Counted from the stretch's first letter, positions 9,666 to 20,439 are shown. The stretch is 64,000 bases of DNA from Sulfitobacter albidus (GCF_018200035.1 NZ_CP073581.1:2662501-2726500); one strand, 5' to 3'. Numbers and translations: made by a program. The notes: a model not told the origin generated them from the letters alone.

Positions 9666-11200
9666 TCAGCCGAACACCCCGTGCAGAAACCACTGCGGTG
9701 CCCCCCACGCCGGTCGTCCGGCACGCCCTCGCGATACATCCAAAAGCGCCGCCCCTCCTCGACTTCGACGCAGTAGTAATCACGCAGCCGGGTCTCGGGC
9801 CGGTCGCGCCACCACTCGGGCGCGATCCGCTCTGGCCCCTCGAACCGCACCACGCGGTAGCGCACCCGCCGCCAGCGAAACCGCGCGGGCGGCCCTTCCG
9901 GCACGGCGTAGAGCACGGCAATCTCCTCTGCCGGCTCGAACAGGCGCAGGGGCCGCGCTGTGGCCCGCCGCGCGGGCGGCGCCTCCGCCACGCCGCTCAG
10001 GGCGGGCACCCGCGCCTCCGCCCGCTCGGGCTTGTGGCTGTGCACCCAGGCCGACCAGCTCACCTTTGCCGGGCCCAGCTTTGCCACCAGCCGGTCCAGC
10101 AACGCCGCCACATCCGCGCCCGCATCCCGCGCGCCGTCCAACCGGTCCTGATGCAGCGACAGGGGCTCCGCGCGCACCGCCTCCAGCGTCATCAGATCGA
10201 AGCCGAAGCCCGGATCGATCCCGTCGAGCTTGCCCGCCAGCAGCCGCACCAGATGCGCGGGGTCGCGCGTGGCCGCCGCCGTCGCCACCTCGCGCGCGCG
10301 CCATTCGCCGTCCACGCGGTAGATCGTCAGCCGCAACCGCCGCGCGCCCTGCTCCGCGCCCGCCAGCTGCGCGCAGAGATCCTCCGCCAGCCCGGTCAGC
10401 CACGGCTCGGGGTCGATCACCGGCTCGGGGCTGCGCGCCCGCGCCAGCCAGATCCGCGCCTCTCCCGGCGCCTGCAACGGGTCCGCCGCGCGACCCATGG
10501 CCCGGTCCAGCAGCACCAGCGGGTTCTGCCCCGCATCGGCGCGCGCAAACCGGCGCATCAGCCCCACGCGCGGCACCGCCTCCAGCGCGCCCAGCGTTTT
10601 GAGCCCCAACCGGTCGAGCAGCCGGACCGTCACCGCCTCCAGCCGCAGCGCCACCACAGGCAGCGGCGCCAGCATGTCCTGCAAGTCCTGCGCGCCACAG
10701 ATCGCCCCGCCGGGGCCAAAGCGCGCCAGCATCTGCGCCGCCCCGCGCGTGGGCGCACAGGCCAGCCGCGCGCGCAGCCCCTGCATGGCAAACCGCGCGC
10801 CCATGTCGCGCAGCAGTTTCCGCTCGCCGCCGAACAGATGCGCCGCCCCGCGCACATCCAGCAGGATCCCGTCGGCCTCCGCCACCGTCCACGGGCACCA
10901 GCGCCGCGCCCAGAGTGCCAGACGCTCCAGCATCGCCGCATCGCCGCGCGGGTCGGCCCGCTCTACGTGCAGATCGGGGTGGATCGCCTGCACGTCGACC
11001 ACCCGCGCGCCCGGGGCAATCCCTCGCGCCGCCGCCGGTGCACTCACCGCGTGCACCACCGGGCCGTGACTGCCGTCGCATGACAGCACCACCGGCACCT
11101 CCGCCCCCGGCAGGGTGCGCTGCGCCGCGGTCAGGCGCCGCCAGCGATCCATCGCCAGATCCGGGAAATAGGCCGAAACGATGCGCGCACCCTCGCTCAT
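9666..11200 (-). CDS. imuB: Y-family polymerase-like SOS protein ImuB (single-base frameshift near its 3' end)
   Basis: ImuB is a catalytically inactive Y-family homologue that bridges ImuA, DnaE2 and the beta clamp. The frame starts at MSEGARIVSAYFPDLAMDRW. As sequenced it runs past the normal end to 9581 with an unrelated tail. At the GGGGGG run (plus-strand C at 9701-9706) one added G restores the family-typical end GAPQWFLHGVFG followed by TGA at 9666, giving about 511 residues. The first 480 or so residues look normal, including LRDYYCVEVEEGRRFWMYR before the break. The gene lies 15 bp after imuA in the same operon. I interpret the break as a homopolymer contraction; a real C-terminal alteration is the alternative. 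Confidence 0.9.
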
Positions 11201-11215
11201 GCCCCATAGGGCGCC

Positions 11216-11935
11216 TCACATCGCCACCGCATCCGCCACGACGGGCGTGGCCGTATCGGGCGCCATGAACCGCAACCGGTCCGCATCGTCACGCGCACGC
11301 GGGTCATGAGCCGCCAGCCAGATGCCCGGCGCACGTCCCCGCGCGCGAAACAGCTCCGCCTCCCACAACGGCGCACCGGGGGCTGCGGGATTGTCGCGAT
11401 GCACCTGCGAGGGGGCCGACCCCACGCGCCAGCGCTCGCGCGCCGCCGACAGCCCCTCGGCCTGCCCCGAGCGCAGCAGCCAGATCGGCAGGCCCGACGC
11501 CTCCGCCCGCATGGCAAGCCGCTTGGTCGCCGTGAAATCCAGCACCGGCGGCGCGCCGTACACCTCGCCCACCACCGCCGACAGCCCGGCACAGCGTGCG
11601 CCCTCTTCCATCGCCCACAGCACGTCGCGCGGGTGGCTCACCTCGACCCGCAGAAAGGTCACATCGGGCACCGCCGCCCCGTAGAGCCGCCCGTTCTCCT
11701 GCCGCGAGGCGCGATCCGACACCCATAACACCGGCCGTTTCGAGCGTGGCAGACAGGCCAGCACAAACCCCGTCGCCGCGCCGTCGAAGGGTCGCGCGGC
11801 AAAGACATCGCGCAGCACCGGCTGATCCACCGCGGGGCTGTCCACCGCCGTGACCGCCCGTTTGGCGCGCAAATCCACCAGCTGGCCAGGCGACAACCCG
11901 GCCCCATCCAGGGTCAAAGAAGAATCGTCTCTCAT
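11216..11935 (-). CDS. imuA: SOS mutagenesis protein ImuA
   Basis: A 239-residue RecA-fold-like protein and first gene of the imuA-imuB-dnaE2 damage-inducible mutasome. The start at 11935 (MRDDSSLTLDGAGLSPGQ) has an AAAGGAGGA ribosome binding site five bases upstream. A second ATG four bases earlier is in another frame. The core GFVLACLPRSKRPVLWVSDR and the later VLWAMEEGARCAGLSAVVGEV are typical of ImuA. A LexA box lies directly upstream (11951-11965), so SOS induction is expected. It diverges from the DEAD-box helicase gene. Confidence 0.92.
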   Translation of the reverse strand: MRDDSSLTLDGAGLSPGQLVDLRAKRAVTAVDSPAVDQPVLRDVFAARPFDGAATGFVLACLPRSKRPVLWVSDRASRQENGRLYGAAVPDVTFLRVEVSHPRDVLWAMEEGARCAGLSAVVGEVYGAPPVLDFTATKRLAMRAEASGLPIWLLRSGQAEGLSAARERWRVGSAPSQVHRDNPAAPGAPLWEAELFRARGRAPGIWLAAHDPRARDDADRLRFMAPDTATPVVADAVAM

Positions 11936-11950
11936 TCATTCCTCCTTTTT

Positions 11951-11965
11951 GTTCTACTTTTGTTC
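11951..11965 (-). promoter_or_regulatory. LexA (SOS) box upstream of imuA
   Basis: A perfect direct repeat GTTC-N7-GTTC (GTTC at 11951-11954 and 11962-11965; GAAC-N7-GAAC on the imuA strand). This is the known alphaproteobacterial LexA recognition motif. It sits 16 bp upstream of the imuA start codon, overlapping the expected promoter, so LexA binding should repress the operon until DNA damage. Confidence 0.9.
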
Positions 11966-12098
11966 TACATGTAAATCCCGATTCTGACGAGTCCCTTTTG
12001 CCCCTTCCCCGGCGCCGCCGGGCAAAATGATCCGTATACAATCGCCGCCAAAGCCTTTAGGGCCGGGCCAACCCCTACATGATTCCCAGGAACATCCC

Positions 12099-14207
<2,109 letters not shown>

Positions 14208-14225
14208 TCTGCACGCGCCTCCCGC

Positions 14226-14249
14226 CCCTGCACCCTTTTACAAATACCT
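14226..14249 (+). repeat. 24-bp intergenic repeat, copy 2 (two mismatches)
   Basis: It begins CCCTGCACCC like the other copies, but the middle reads TTTTACAAA instead of TTTCAAAAA, and it ends TACCT. It lies 18 bp after the helicase stop codon, in the same orientation as the other four copies. Confidence 0.75.
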
Positions 14250-14295
14250 GAATCCCGCCGTCGGCGTCCCCTACAACGGCAACCGACGGCGTATC

Positions 14296-14337
14296 GGAAT
14301 TTTTCAAAAATTCCGGCCCGATTTTTTCAAAAAATCG
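14296..14337. repeat. Tandem double palindrome, copy A
   Basis: Two perfect 9-bp inverted repeats stand side by side. GGAATTTTT/AAAAATTCC (14296-14314, 1-base loop C) and CGATTTTTT/AAAAAATCG (14319-14337, 1-base loop C) are separated by GGCC. Three related elements occur at 28245, 31661 and 61989. This copy lies between convergent genes, upstream of a GC-rich terminator stem. Confidence 0.85.
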
Positions 14338-14364
14338 ATCCCCGCAGCGGGCCTTGAGAACACA

Positions 14365-14392
14365 AAAGGCCGGAGCGTCAGCTCCGGCCTTT
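14365..14392. terminator. Bidirectional stem-loop terminator between helicase and tauC
   Basis: A 12-bp perfect stem AAAGGCCGGAGC / GCTCCGGCCTTT (14365-14376 and 14381-14392) with a GTCA loop, A-rich on one side and T-rich on the other. It is placed between two convergent genes, so it can end both transcripts, although the T tracts are short. Confidence 0.85.
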
Positions 14393-14556
14393 CTGCTAGC
14401 GTCTGGATGCTTACCAGCCCCCCGGAGCTCCGTCTGCCCGAGCCCTGGCCCGTCCCCCGGGGCTCGGGCCGCGCGATCTCTCACAGGACCCCCGGGGCTC
14501 CGCCCGCAAAGGCTTCAAACTCTCCACTGGAGAGTTTGCCGCAGCGAAGCTGCGGA

Positions 14557-15828
14557 TCAGCCTTTGCCCTTCCACGGTACGAGGAATCGCTCGACCGCGC
14601 GCATCAGCATGTCGATGCCGAAACCGATGATGCCGATAAGAATGATGCCCAGAATGACGATGTCGGTGTTCTGGAATTTCGACGCGACCATGATCATCAT
14701 GCCCGCCCCTTTCTCCGCCGCGACCAGCTCCGCCGCCACAACAGTGCCCCAGCACACACCCATCGCCACCCGCGCGCCGGTAAAGATCTCCGGCAGCGAG
14801 TTGGGGATGATCACGTAGCGCATGATCTGCCACTTGCTGGCCCCCAGCGAATAGGCCGCGTGCACCTTCGAGATCTTGACCCCCGACACCCCCGACCGCG
14901 CCGCAATCGCCATGATCCAGAGCGCCGCAAGGAACAGCAGGATGATCTTTCCCGTCTCCCCGATGCCCGCCCAGATGATCACCAGCGGGATCAGCGCCAA
15001 GGGCGGCACGGGCCGCATGAATTCCACGATCGGGTCGAACCAGCCCCGGAACCAGTTGGAAAGCCCCATGGCATAGCCCAGCGGAATCCCGACAATCGCC
15101 CCGCAGATGAAACCCGCAACAACCCGGAACAGCGACCAGGCCAAATGGCCCAGCAGCGACGTGCCGCGGAACCCTTCGTCCAGCACGGTAAAGGTCCGCT
15201 CCACCACCGCTTCGGGCGAGGGCAGATAGAGCGGCTCCATCTGCCATCCGTTGTCCGGCTCGAAATTCGGCGTCCCCTTGTCCGAGATCGTCACGGACCC
15301 GCCCGGAATCTCGACCCGGTCGCCGGGCGTGACACGTGTCCCGTTGATCGCCACGACCGTCGCGCCATCGCTCTTGGACACGTCATCATTGCGGTCGAAC
15401 TGCACCAGCTGGCTGCGGTACTGGGCCACCGTGATGCTGTCGTTCTTGGCCATACCCTCGCCGGGTTCAACCTCGATCGGATCGGGGTTTTCCTCGCGGT
15501 TGTGCACCAGAACGGTGACCTCTGCGGTATCCGTCTGGCCGTTGGCCTCGACGGTATATTCAAACGACGTCTGCCCCGCGTAGGGTGCGGGCGCGTGCAG
15601 GAACCCGGGCAGCCACGCGGACCCGGTGAACATCCCCCACAGCAGAAACAGCGTCAGGATCGAAATGATGCCCGCCGCCCGGTTCGGGCGCACGGCACTC
15701 TCATCGCCGAATGTCACGGTCTTGAGCGCGGTATAGTCGCGGATCCCGCCCCCGATCAGCCGGGTGACGACAAAGGCAGAACCCACAAATATGCCGATAT
15801 AAACGGCAAGGACGACAAAACCGGTCAT
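14557..15828 (-). CDS. tauC: Taurine ABC transporter permease TauC with inserted periplasmic domain
   Basis: Inner-membrane permease of the taurine importer, 423 residues against about 275 for enterobacterial TauC. The C-terminal half is canonical, from YLPSPEAVVERTF (about residue 201) through the EAA-type loop AAYSLGASKWQIMRYVIIP. The N-terminus has two membrane segments (about residues 3-21 and 52-74). They are followed by about 120 hydrophilic, beta-rich residues (79-198; YTVEANGQTDTAEVTVLVHN) that should lie in the periplasm before the usual LPSP segment. The start overlaps the tauB stop by four bases. It is the last gene of tauABC and ends near a stem-loop terminator. The role of the extra domain is unknown. 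Confidence 0.9.
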   Translation of the reverse strand: MTGFVVLAVYIGIFVGSAFVVTRLIGGGIRDYTALKTVTFGDESAVRPNRAAGIISILTLFLLWGMFTGSAWLPGFLHAPAPYAGQTSFEYTVEANGQTDTAEVTVLVHNREENPDPIEVEPGEGMAKNDSITVAQYRSQLVQFDRNDDVSKSDGATVVAINGTRVTPGDRVEIPGGSVTISDKGTPNFEPDNGWQMEPLYLPSPEAVVERTFTVLDEGFRGTSLLGHLAWSLFRVVAGFICGAIVGIPLGYAMGLSNWFRGWFDPIVEFMRPVPPLALIPLVIIWAGIGETGKIILLFLAALWIMAIAARSGVSGVKISKVHAAYSLGASKWQIMRYVIIPNSLPEIFTGARVAMGVCWGTVVAAELVAAEKGAGMMIMVASKFQNTDIVILGIILIGIIGFGIDMLMRAVERFLVPWKGKG

Positions 15829-16634
15829 GCCCCTGTCTCCTCTGTGCGGCCCATAATCTCTTCTTCCATGTCCCAGATCATCGACAGGATCTCTTCACGT
15901 CGCGGCCCGAATTCGGGATGTTTCTTGACCTCGCGCAGGTCCGCGTTCACGCCGGCCTCGGCAAACGGCAGGCGGTATTCCTTGTGGATACGCCCCGGAC
16001 GCGGCGCCATCACGATCAGACGCTCTCCGAGCAGCAACGCCTCCTCGACGGAGTGGGTGATCAGGATGATCGTCTTGCCGGTCTCTTTCCACAGCTTGAG
16101 CACGAGGCTCTGCATTTTCTCGCGCGTCAGCGCGTCAAGTGCTCCCAACGGCTCGTCCATCAGGATCACATCGGGGTCGTTGGCCAGACAGCGGGCAAGC
16201 GCCACACGCTGCTGCATCCCGCCCGACAGCTCATAGACGGCCTTTTCCTTGAAATCCTGCAGGCCGACGACATTCAGCAGATGATCCACGATCTCGCGTT
16301 TGTCGTTCTTGGGCATCCCCTTCATCGAGGGGCCAAAGCCGACGTTCTCGCGCACGCTCATCCACTCGAACAGGGCGCCTTGCTGGAACACCATGCCGCG
16401 CTCTGCGTCGGGGCCTTTGATCTTGTGCCCGTTGAGGGTCATCACCCCGTCCGTGGGCGCCAGAAAGCCCGCAACAATGTTCAAAAGCGTGGTCTTGCCG
16501 CAGCCCGACGGGCCCAGCACACTCAGCAATTCACCGGCCTTGAGGTCCAGCGTCACATCCTGAAGCGCCTGCACATGCCCGCCGCCGGGCAGATCGAAAC
16601 GCATGGAAAGGTTTGAAATGGAAAGTCCGGACAT
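15825..16634 (-). CDS. tauB: Taurine ABC transporter ATP-binding protein TauB
   Basis: A 269-residue ABC ATPase energising taurine import. Start chosen at MSGLSISNLSMRFDLPGG (ATG at 16634). The longer in-frame opening carries unrelated sequence. It contains Walker A GPSGCGKTT (about residue 45), signature LSGGMQQRVALAR, Walker B VILMDEPLGALDA and the switch His in ITHSVEEA. The C-terminal 30 residues after LPFAEAGVNADLREVKK are an acidic extension typical of nitrate/taurine/sulfonate ATPases of this group. It is separated from tauA by 116 bp containing a GC stem-loop and overlaps tauC. Confidence 0.93.
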   Translation of the reverse strand: MSGLSISNLSMRFDLPGGGHVQALQDVTLDLKAGELLSVLGPSGCGKTTLLNIVAGFLAPTDGVMTLNGHKIKGPDAERGMVFQQGALFEWMSVRENVGFGPSMKGMPKNDKREIVDHLLNVVGLQDFKEKAVYELSGGMQQRVALARCLANDPDVILMDEPLGALDALTREKMQSLVLKLWKETGKTIILITHSVEEALLLGERLIVMAPRPGRIHKEYRLPFAEAGVNADLREVKKHPEFGPRREEILSMIWDMEEEIMGRTEETGA

Positions 16635-16708
16635 GTCCCTGCTTTCTGACCGCGTGGCCGCAGTCGGTGGACCCGGTGTGCCGGGTCGCGGTTGGCCTTT
16701 ATGTGCAA

Positions 16709-16735
16709 GGCCCGGCACGCAGAACGCACCGGGCC
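16709..16735 (-). other. Stem-loop in the tauA-tauB spacer
   Basis: Inverted repeat GGCCCGG (16709-16715) / CCGGGCC (16729-16735) with a 13-base loop. There is no T tract after it on the transcribed strand. A hairpin after the binding-protein gene often stabilises the upstream mRNA or partly attenuates readthrough, so that the binding protein is made in excess. That role is inferred. Confidence 0.55.
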
Positions 16736-16750
16736 CCGACAGTGTCGTGC

Positions 16751-17752
16751 TTAGTTGGCGATCGACGCCAGTGGGCCGGTGTTCACGGTGCCCTCGTAGC
16801 TGTCGAGCTTGCTGTCGATGGAACCGGATTGGACGAATACGTCCGCCACACCGCCCATGAAGGTGGCGCTACCGCCGCCCAGCCACTTCTCGCTCAGCTG
16901 CTCTTCGACCGATGGGAAGGCAAAACCCGCCAGCGTCTCGGCTGTCGCGTCCTCGTCCATGCCGGCGTCCTTGGCGATCACGGGCAGCATTTCCTCGGTG
17001 TTCTCACCGGAGTTCCACATCGCGTTGGCTTCCGCCGTCACTTTGAGGAATGCGGCGAGTTCGTCACCGTTCTCGGCCACGTAGGACGCAGGCGCGGATG
17101 TCACGTCGAACACCAGAATGCCCAGCTCTTCCTTTTCGGCACCGGTCAGCAGGATGTTGCCCGATTCCTTCATGCGGCGCAGCGCACCACCCCAACCACA
17201 GGCCATGTCGACCGCGCCCTGGCTCAGGGCCGCGGCGCCTTCGGCAGGCGCCATGTCAACGACCGACAGGGACGCGACGTCCACGCCAAAGTGGTCCATC
17301 TGCTTGAGGAAGCCATAGTGCGCGGCGGTGCCCAGTGGCACGGCGACTTTCTTGCCCGCCAGCTCGCCCGCGCTTTCCTTGTCGATCTCCAGTGCGGAGG
17401 CGACGACGCAGTTGTCGTTCTCGGAATAGGACACGGCGACGTCAACGATCTGAAGATCCTGACCACCGGACGCGGCAACCACGAAGGGTGGCACACCCTG
17501 GCTCACGGCGATCTGCACGTCACCCGATGCCATTGCCGCGGACATTGCCACGCCGCTGTCAAAGCTGACCCAGTTGATCTTCTTGCCCAGCGCTTCCTCA
17601 TAGGTGCCGTTCACTTTCGCGAACTGAAACGGCATCGGCCATTCCAGGAAGTAGGCGACGGTGATTTCCTCGTGACCGTCAGCGAATGCGGCGGCCCCCG
17701 TCATCGACATCACGGCGCCGGCGACGAATGCGCTTACTGTTTTCTTCATCAT
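16751..17752 (-). CDS. tauA: Taurine ABC transporter substrate-binding protein TauA
   Basis: Periplasmic taurine-binding protein of about 333 residues. Two adjacent ATG codons (17752 and 17749) open a signal peptide MKKTVSAFVAGAVMSMTGAAAFA. A GGGAG motif lies about ten bases upstream. The mature protein begins DGHEEITVAYFLEWPMPFQFAK and shows the SsuA/TauA fold segments SFDSGVAMSAAMASGDVQIAVSQGV and VAVPLGTAAHYGFLKQM. It is the first gene of tauABC, divergent from tpa, with a 670-bp control region carrying a TauR-type operator. Confidence 0.93.
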   Translation of the reverse strand: MMKKTVSAFVAGAVMSMTGAAAFADGHEEITVAYFLEWPMPFQFAKVNGTYEEALGKKINWVSFDSGVAMSAAMASGDVQIAVSQGVPPFVVAASGGQDLQIVDVAVSYSENDNCVVASALEIDKESAGELAGKKVAVPLGTAAHYGFLKQMDHFGVDVASLSVVDMAPAEGAAALSQGAVDMACGWGGALRRMKESGNILLTGAEKEELGILVFDVTSAPASYVAENGDELAAFLKVTAEANAMWNSGENTEEMLPVIAKDAGMDEDATAETLAGFAFPSVEEQLSEKWLGGGSATFMGGVADVFVQSGSIDSKLDSYEGTVNTGPLASIAN

Positions 17753-17970
17753 GGTAATATAACTCCCAGTTACTTTGTCCCCCGCACCTTGGCGATGCTG
17801 GAGGTCTGTGGCCGCCCGAGGCGACCGACGATCGGCATCGTGCGGGATGCCCTGTGCACTTGCAACAATGATTCGGCTGAAATTGAGACATTCTGACCCA
17901 ATATCGCGCCGGTTGAGCATTGCGGATTCTTTGAAACCCTAGGCAAGAGATCATGTATTATCAGGCCATT

Positions 17971-18034
17971 AGAGTGACCCGATGTGGCGTGTGCGGGATC
18001 ATGGAACAGTGCCATGGCCCCGCACGGTCACTCT
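17971..18034. other. Long imperfect inverted repeat in the tauA-tpa region
   Basis: Three nested arms pair: AGAGTGACC (17971-17979) with GGTCACTCT (18026-18034), GTGCGGG (17991-17997) with CCCGCAC (18019-18025), and CATGG (18000-18004) with CCATG (18012-18016). An 11-base bulge lies on the left side only. The 21 paired bases could form a structured leader or small RNA, or act as a protein-binding site. No T tract flanks it, so it is not a simple terminator. Confidence 0.6.
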
Positions 18035-18054
18035 GCGCCGAAAACACGAAACAC

Positions 18055-18088
18055 ATAGGACCAGTTGCGCCGTCGATTTAAGTCCAAT
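18055..18088. promoter_or_regulatory. Putative TauR operator (direct repeat) upstream of tpa and tauABC
   Basis: Two similar 11-mers in the same direction, ATAGGACCAGT (18055-18065) and TTAAGTCCAAT (18078-18088), are offset by 23 bp. Read on the minus strand they match the CTGGACYTAA repeats reported as TauR binding sites in Rhodobacter capsulatus, as I recall that work. A comparable pair lies upstream of tauR itself. Confidence 0.65.
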
Positions 18089-18422
18089 GACGCCCATCAC
18101 CGATCGACTCTATCCCGAGGCCGGGTCTCATGCAGCGATGGACTCTGTCTAAGCATCTGGAAATTATACGTATATAAGGTTTGCCTCGCGCAGCACCCTC
18201 GGCAAGCTCGCGATTTGGACCCCGCGCACCGATGCCGACGTCCGAAAGATTTTTTCCGGGCCAAGCCCAAAATTTCGGCAAACCTTCGCCCGTCCGGGGC
18301 TGGATATATTCAATCAAACCGTCTGGCCCTATTTTTCGGCGACGTTTGCCTGTCTGCTATGGTATCGGTCAAAATATGACCCCCCGAATTCACACGCACA
18401 GCGCAATTGAAAGGTCAGTCCA

Positions 18423-19814
18423 ATGGACGGTACATTCAACGAAAACGATATCTCCCGCATCGTCGAGGCGGACCGCGCCCACGTCTGGCATCACCTGAGC
18501 CAGCACAAACCCTATGAAACAACGGATCCGCGCATCATTGTCGAAGGCAAGGGCATGCGCGTCTGGGACCAGCACGGCAAGGAGCATATCGACGCCGTTG
18601 CGGGCGGTGTCTGGACCGTCAACGTCGGCTACGGCCGCGAATCAATCGCCAATGCCGTGCGCGACCAGCTGATCAAACTGAACTTCTTTGGCGGCACTGC
18701 GGGTTCGATCCCCGGCTCGATCTTCTCCGAGCAGCTGATCGCCAAAATGCCGGGGATGAGCCGCGTCTATTTCGCCTCCTCCGGCTCCGAGGCCAACGAA
18801 AAGGGCTTCAAGATGGTCCGCCAGATCGCGCAAAAGCGCTATGGCGGCAAGAAATACAAGATCCTCTACCGCGAGCGCGACTACCACGGCGGCACCATCG
18901 CCACGATGGCCGCCGGCGGCCAGGAAGAGCGCAACGCCCATTACGGCCCCTTCCCCGACGGGTTCGTCATGGTCCCGCACTGCCTTGAGTACCGCAAGCA
19001 TGAGCAGGACGGCGCACCGGATGAAAACTACGGCGTGTGGGCCGCCAACCAGATCGAAAAGGTCATCCTCGAAGAGGGTCCCGATACCGTCGGCGCACTG
19101 TGCCTTGAGCCGGTGACCGCAGGCGGCGGCGTCATCACGCCCCCAGACGGCTATTGGGAGCGCGTGCAGGAGATCTGCACCCAGTACAACATTCTGCTGC
19201 ACATTGACGAGGTCGTCTGTGGCGTGGGCCGCACCGGCACCTGGTTCGGCTATCAGCACTATGGCATCAAACCCGATATCGTGACCATGGCCAAAGGGGT
19301 GGCGTCGGGCTACGCCGCGATTTCCTGCACCGTCACCACCGAAGCGGTGTTCGAGATGTTCAAGGACGACGCCTCCGACCCGCTCAACTACTTCCGCGAC
19401 ATCTCGACCTTCGGCGGATGCACGGCAGGGCCCGCGGCGGCGATCGAGAATATGGCGATCATCGAACGCGAGAACCTGCTCGACAATACCAATGCCATGG
19501 GCGCCTACATGCTCGATCAGCTGAGCGCGCTTCAGGACAAGCACGCGGCCATCGGTCAGGTGCGCGGCAAGGGTCTGTTCCTCGGGGCCGAACTGGTTGC
19601 GGATCGCACGACCCGCGAGCCTGCGGTGGAAAAGATGGTCGGCGCCGTGGTGGCCGACTGCATGCAGCAAGGCGTCGTGATCGGTGCGACCAACCGCTCG
19701 CTGCCGGGAAAGAACAACACGCTGTGCTTCTCGCCCGCGCTGATCGCCACAAAGGACGACATCGACCAGATCGTTGCCGCCGTCGACGGCGCGATTGGCC
19801 GCGTTTTCGGCTGA
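18423..19814 (+). CDS. tpa: Taurine:pyruvate aminotransferase
   Basis: A 463-residue class III PLP aminotransferase that moves the amino group of taurine to pyruvate, giving sulfoacetaldehyde and alanine. Start MDGTFNENDISRIVEADRAH, with AAAGG upstream. Motifs are YFASSGSEANEKGFKM (PLP phosphate binding), LLHIDEVVCGVGRTG (the Asp that contacts the PLP pyridine N), and the Schiff-base Lys in VTMAKGVASGY at about residue 291. It is divergent from tauABC and upstream of tauR and xsc. This is the tpa-tauR-xsc arrangement known from Rhodobacter and Roseobacter, except that two small genes intervene here. Confidence 0.95.
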   Translation: MDGTFNENDISRIVEADRAHVWHHLSQHKPYETTDPRIIVEGKGMRVWDQHGKEHIDAVAGGVWTVNVGYGRESIANAVRDQLIKLNFFGGTAGSIPGSIFSEQLIAKMPGMSRVYFASSGSEANEKGFKMVRQIAQKRYGGKKYKILYRERDYHGGTIATMAAGGQEERNAHYGPFPDGFVMVPHCLEYRKHEQDGAPDENYGVWAANQIEKVILEEGPDTVGALCLEPVTAGGGVITPPDGYWERVQEICTQYNILLHIDEVVCGVGRTGTWFGYQHYGIKPDIVTMAKGVASGYAAISCTVTTEAVFEMFKDDASDPLNYFRDISTFGGCTAGPAAAIENMAIIERENLLDNTNAMGAYMLDQLSALQDKHAAIGQVRGKGLFLGAELVADRTTREPAVEKMVGAVVADCMQQGVVIGATNRSLPGKNNTLCFSPALIATKDDIDQIVAAVDGAIGRVFG

Positions 19815-19818
19815 TACC

Positions 19819-20439
19819 GTGACACTCATACCCCTCGCGCCCCCTCCGGGCGCGGGGGGATTCCGCGCCCGCGCGCTTGATGCCGCCTACGCCCGCGCCC
19901 GCGCCACCCTGATCCCCCGTTTCGATCACCTCGACAGCGCCGCCCTGCTCTGGCCGCTGCGCGCCGCGCTTTGCCGGCGCCGTCTGCGCATCGCCGACAT
20001 CGGTGCGGGCACCGGGCGCGATGCGGCTTGGCTTACCCGTACCGGGCATAGAGTCACGGCGGTAGAGCCGGTGACCGCGCTTTGCGCCCACCCCCATCTG
20101 GCGTGGTCCCCCGCGCGGCTGCCACATCTGCATGGGGTGCGCGGGCCGTTCGATCTGGTGCTGATCAGCGCGGTCTGGCACCACCTGCCCACCGCCGACC
20201 GCGCCCCCGCCCTGCGCCGTCTGCGCGGGCTGCTTGGCCCCGGTGGCCAGATCTGGATCTCGCTGCGTGACGGCCCCACCGCACCCGACCGACCGGGCTA
20301 CGGCGTCGACCCCATGCGCCTGCGCAGGCAAGCCATCGGCGCGGGCCTGCGCATAACCGATCTGATGCCCGCACGGGCGCAACAGGCGAGCGGCGCACGC
20401 TGGCGATGGGCGGTTTTACGCACAGCCCGCGAATTTTAG
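19819..20439 (+). CDS. Class I SAM-dependent methyltransferase
   Basis: About 206 residues. The likely start is GTG at 19819, four bases after the tpa stop; an ATG at 19774 would overlap tpa. The Rossmann motif IADIGAGTGRDAAWLTRTGH (about residues 58-77) and an acidic residue in VTAVEP, then FDLVLISAVWHHLPTADR and LRGLLGPGGQIWISLRDG, define a methyltransferase fold. The substrate is not evident. Its position directly behind tpa suggests co-transcription but not necessarily a role in taurine use. Neither start candidate has a strong ribosome binding site. Confidence 0.8.
   Translation: MTLIPLAPPPGAGGFRARALDAAYARARATLIPRFDHLDSAALLWPLRAALCRRRLRIADIGAGTGRDAAWLTRTGHRVTAVEPVTALCAHPHLAWSPARLPHLHGVRGPFDLVLISAVWHHLPTADRAPALRRLRGLLGPGGQIWISLRDGPTAPDRPGYGVDPMRLRRQAIGAGLRITDLMPARAQQASGARWRWAVLRTAREF

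Larger units (their letters stand above)
14208..14556. other. Convergent intergenic region between the helicase and tauC
   Basis: This 349-bp gap between two convergent genes holds no gene I can support. It contains, in order, a diverged copy of the 24-bp repeat (14226), the tandem double palindrome (14296-14337) and a strong GC stem-loop (14365-14392) that can terminate transcription from both sides. After it come short GC-rich imperfect repeats of CCCCGGGGCTC type near 14456-14500. Confidence 0.7.
17753..18422. promoter_or_regulatory. tauA-tpa divergent control region
   Basis: A 670-bp non-coding region between the divergent importer genes and tpa; no open frame here looks like a gene. It contains a long inverted repeat at 17971-18034, a TauR-like direct repeat at 18055-18088, a 10-bp palindrome TATACGTATA at 18165-18174 within an AT-rich stretch, and a single CTGGCCCTAT motif at 18323 resembling a TauR half-site. 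Both promoters must lie here; I cannot place -35/-10 boxes with confidence. Confidence 0.7.

Noticed and set aside
6096..9776. A 1226-codon open frame on the plus strand opposite dnaE2
   Set aside because: It is antisense to a clear DnaE2 with all expected motifs. Its translation is His/Arg/Pro-rich, as expected for an opposite-strand shadow in GC-rich DNA.
11304..12041. Alternative minus-strand frame overlapping imuA (starts MNERRFF)
   Set aside because: Gly/Arg-rich shadow of imuA; its ATG is only two bases from the ribosome binding site that correctly serves the imuA frame.
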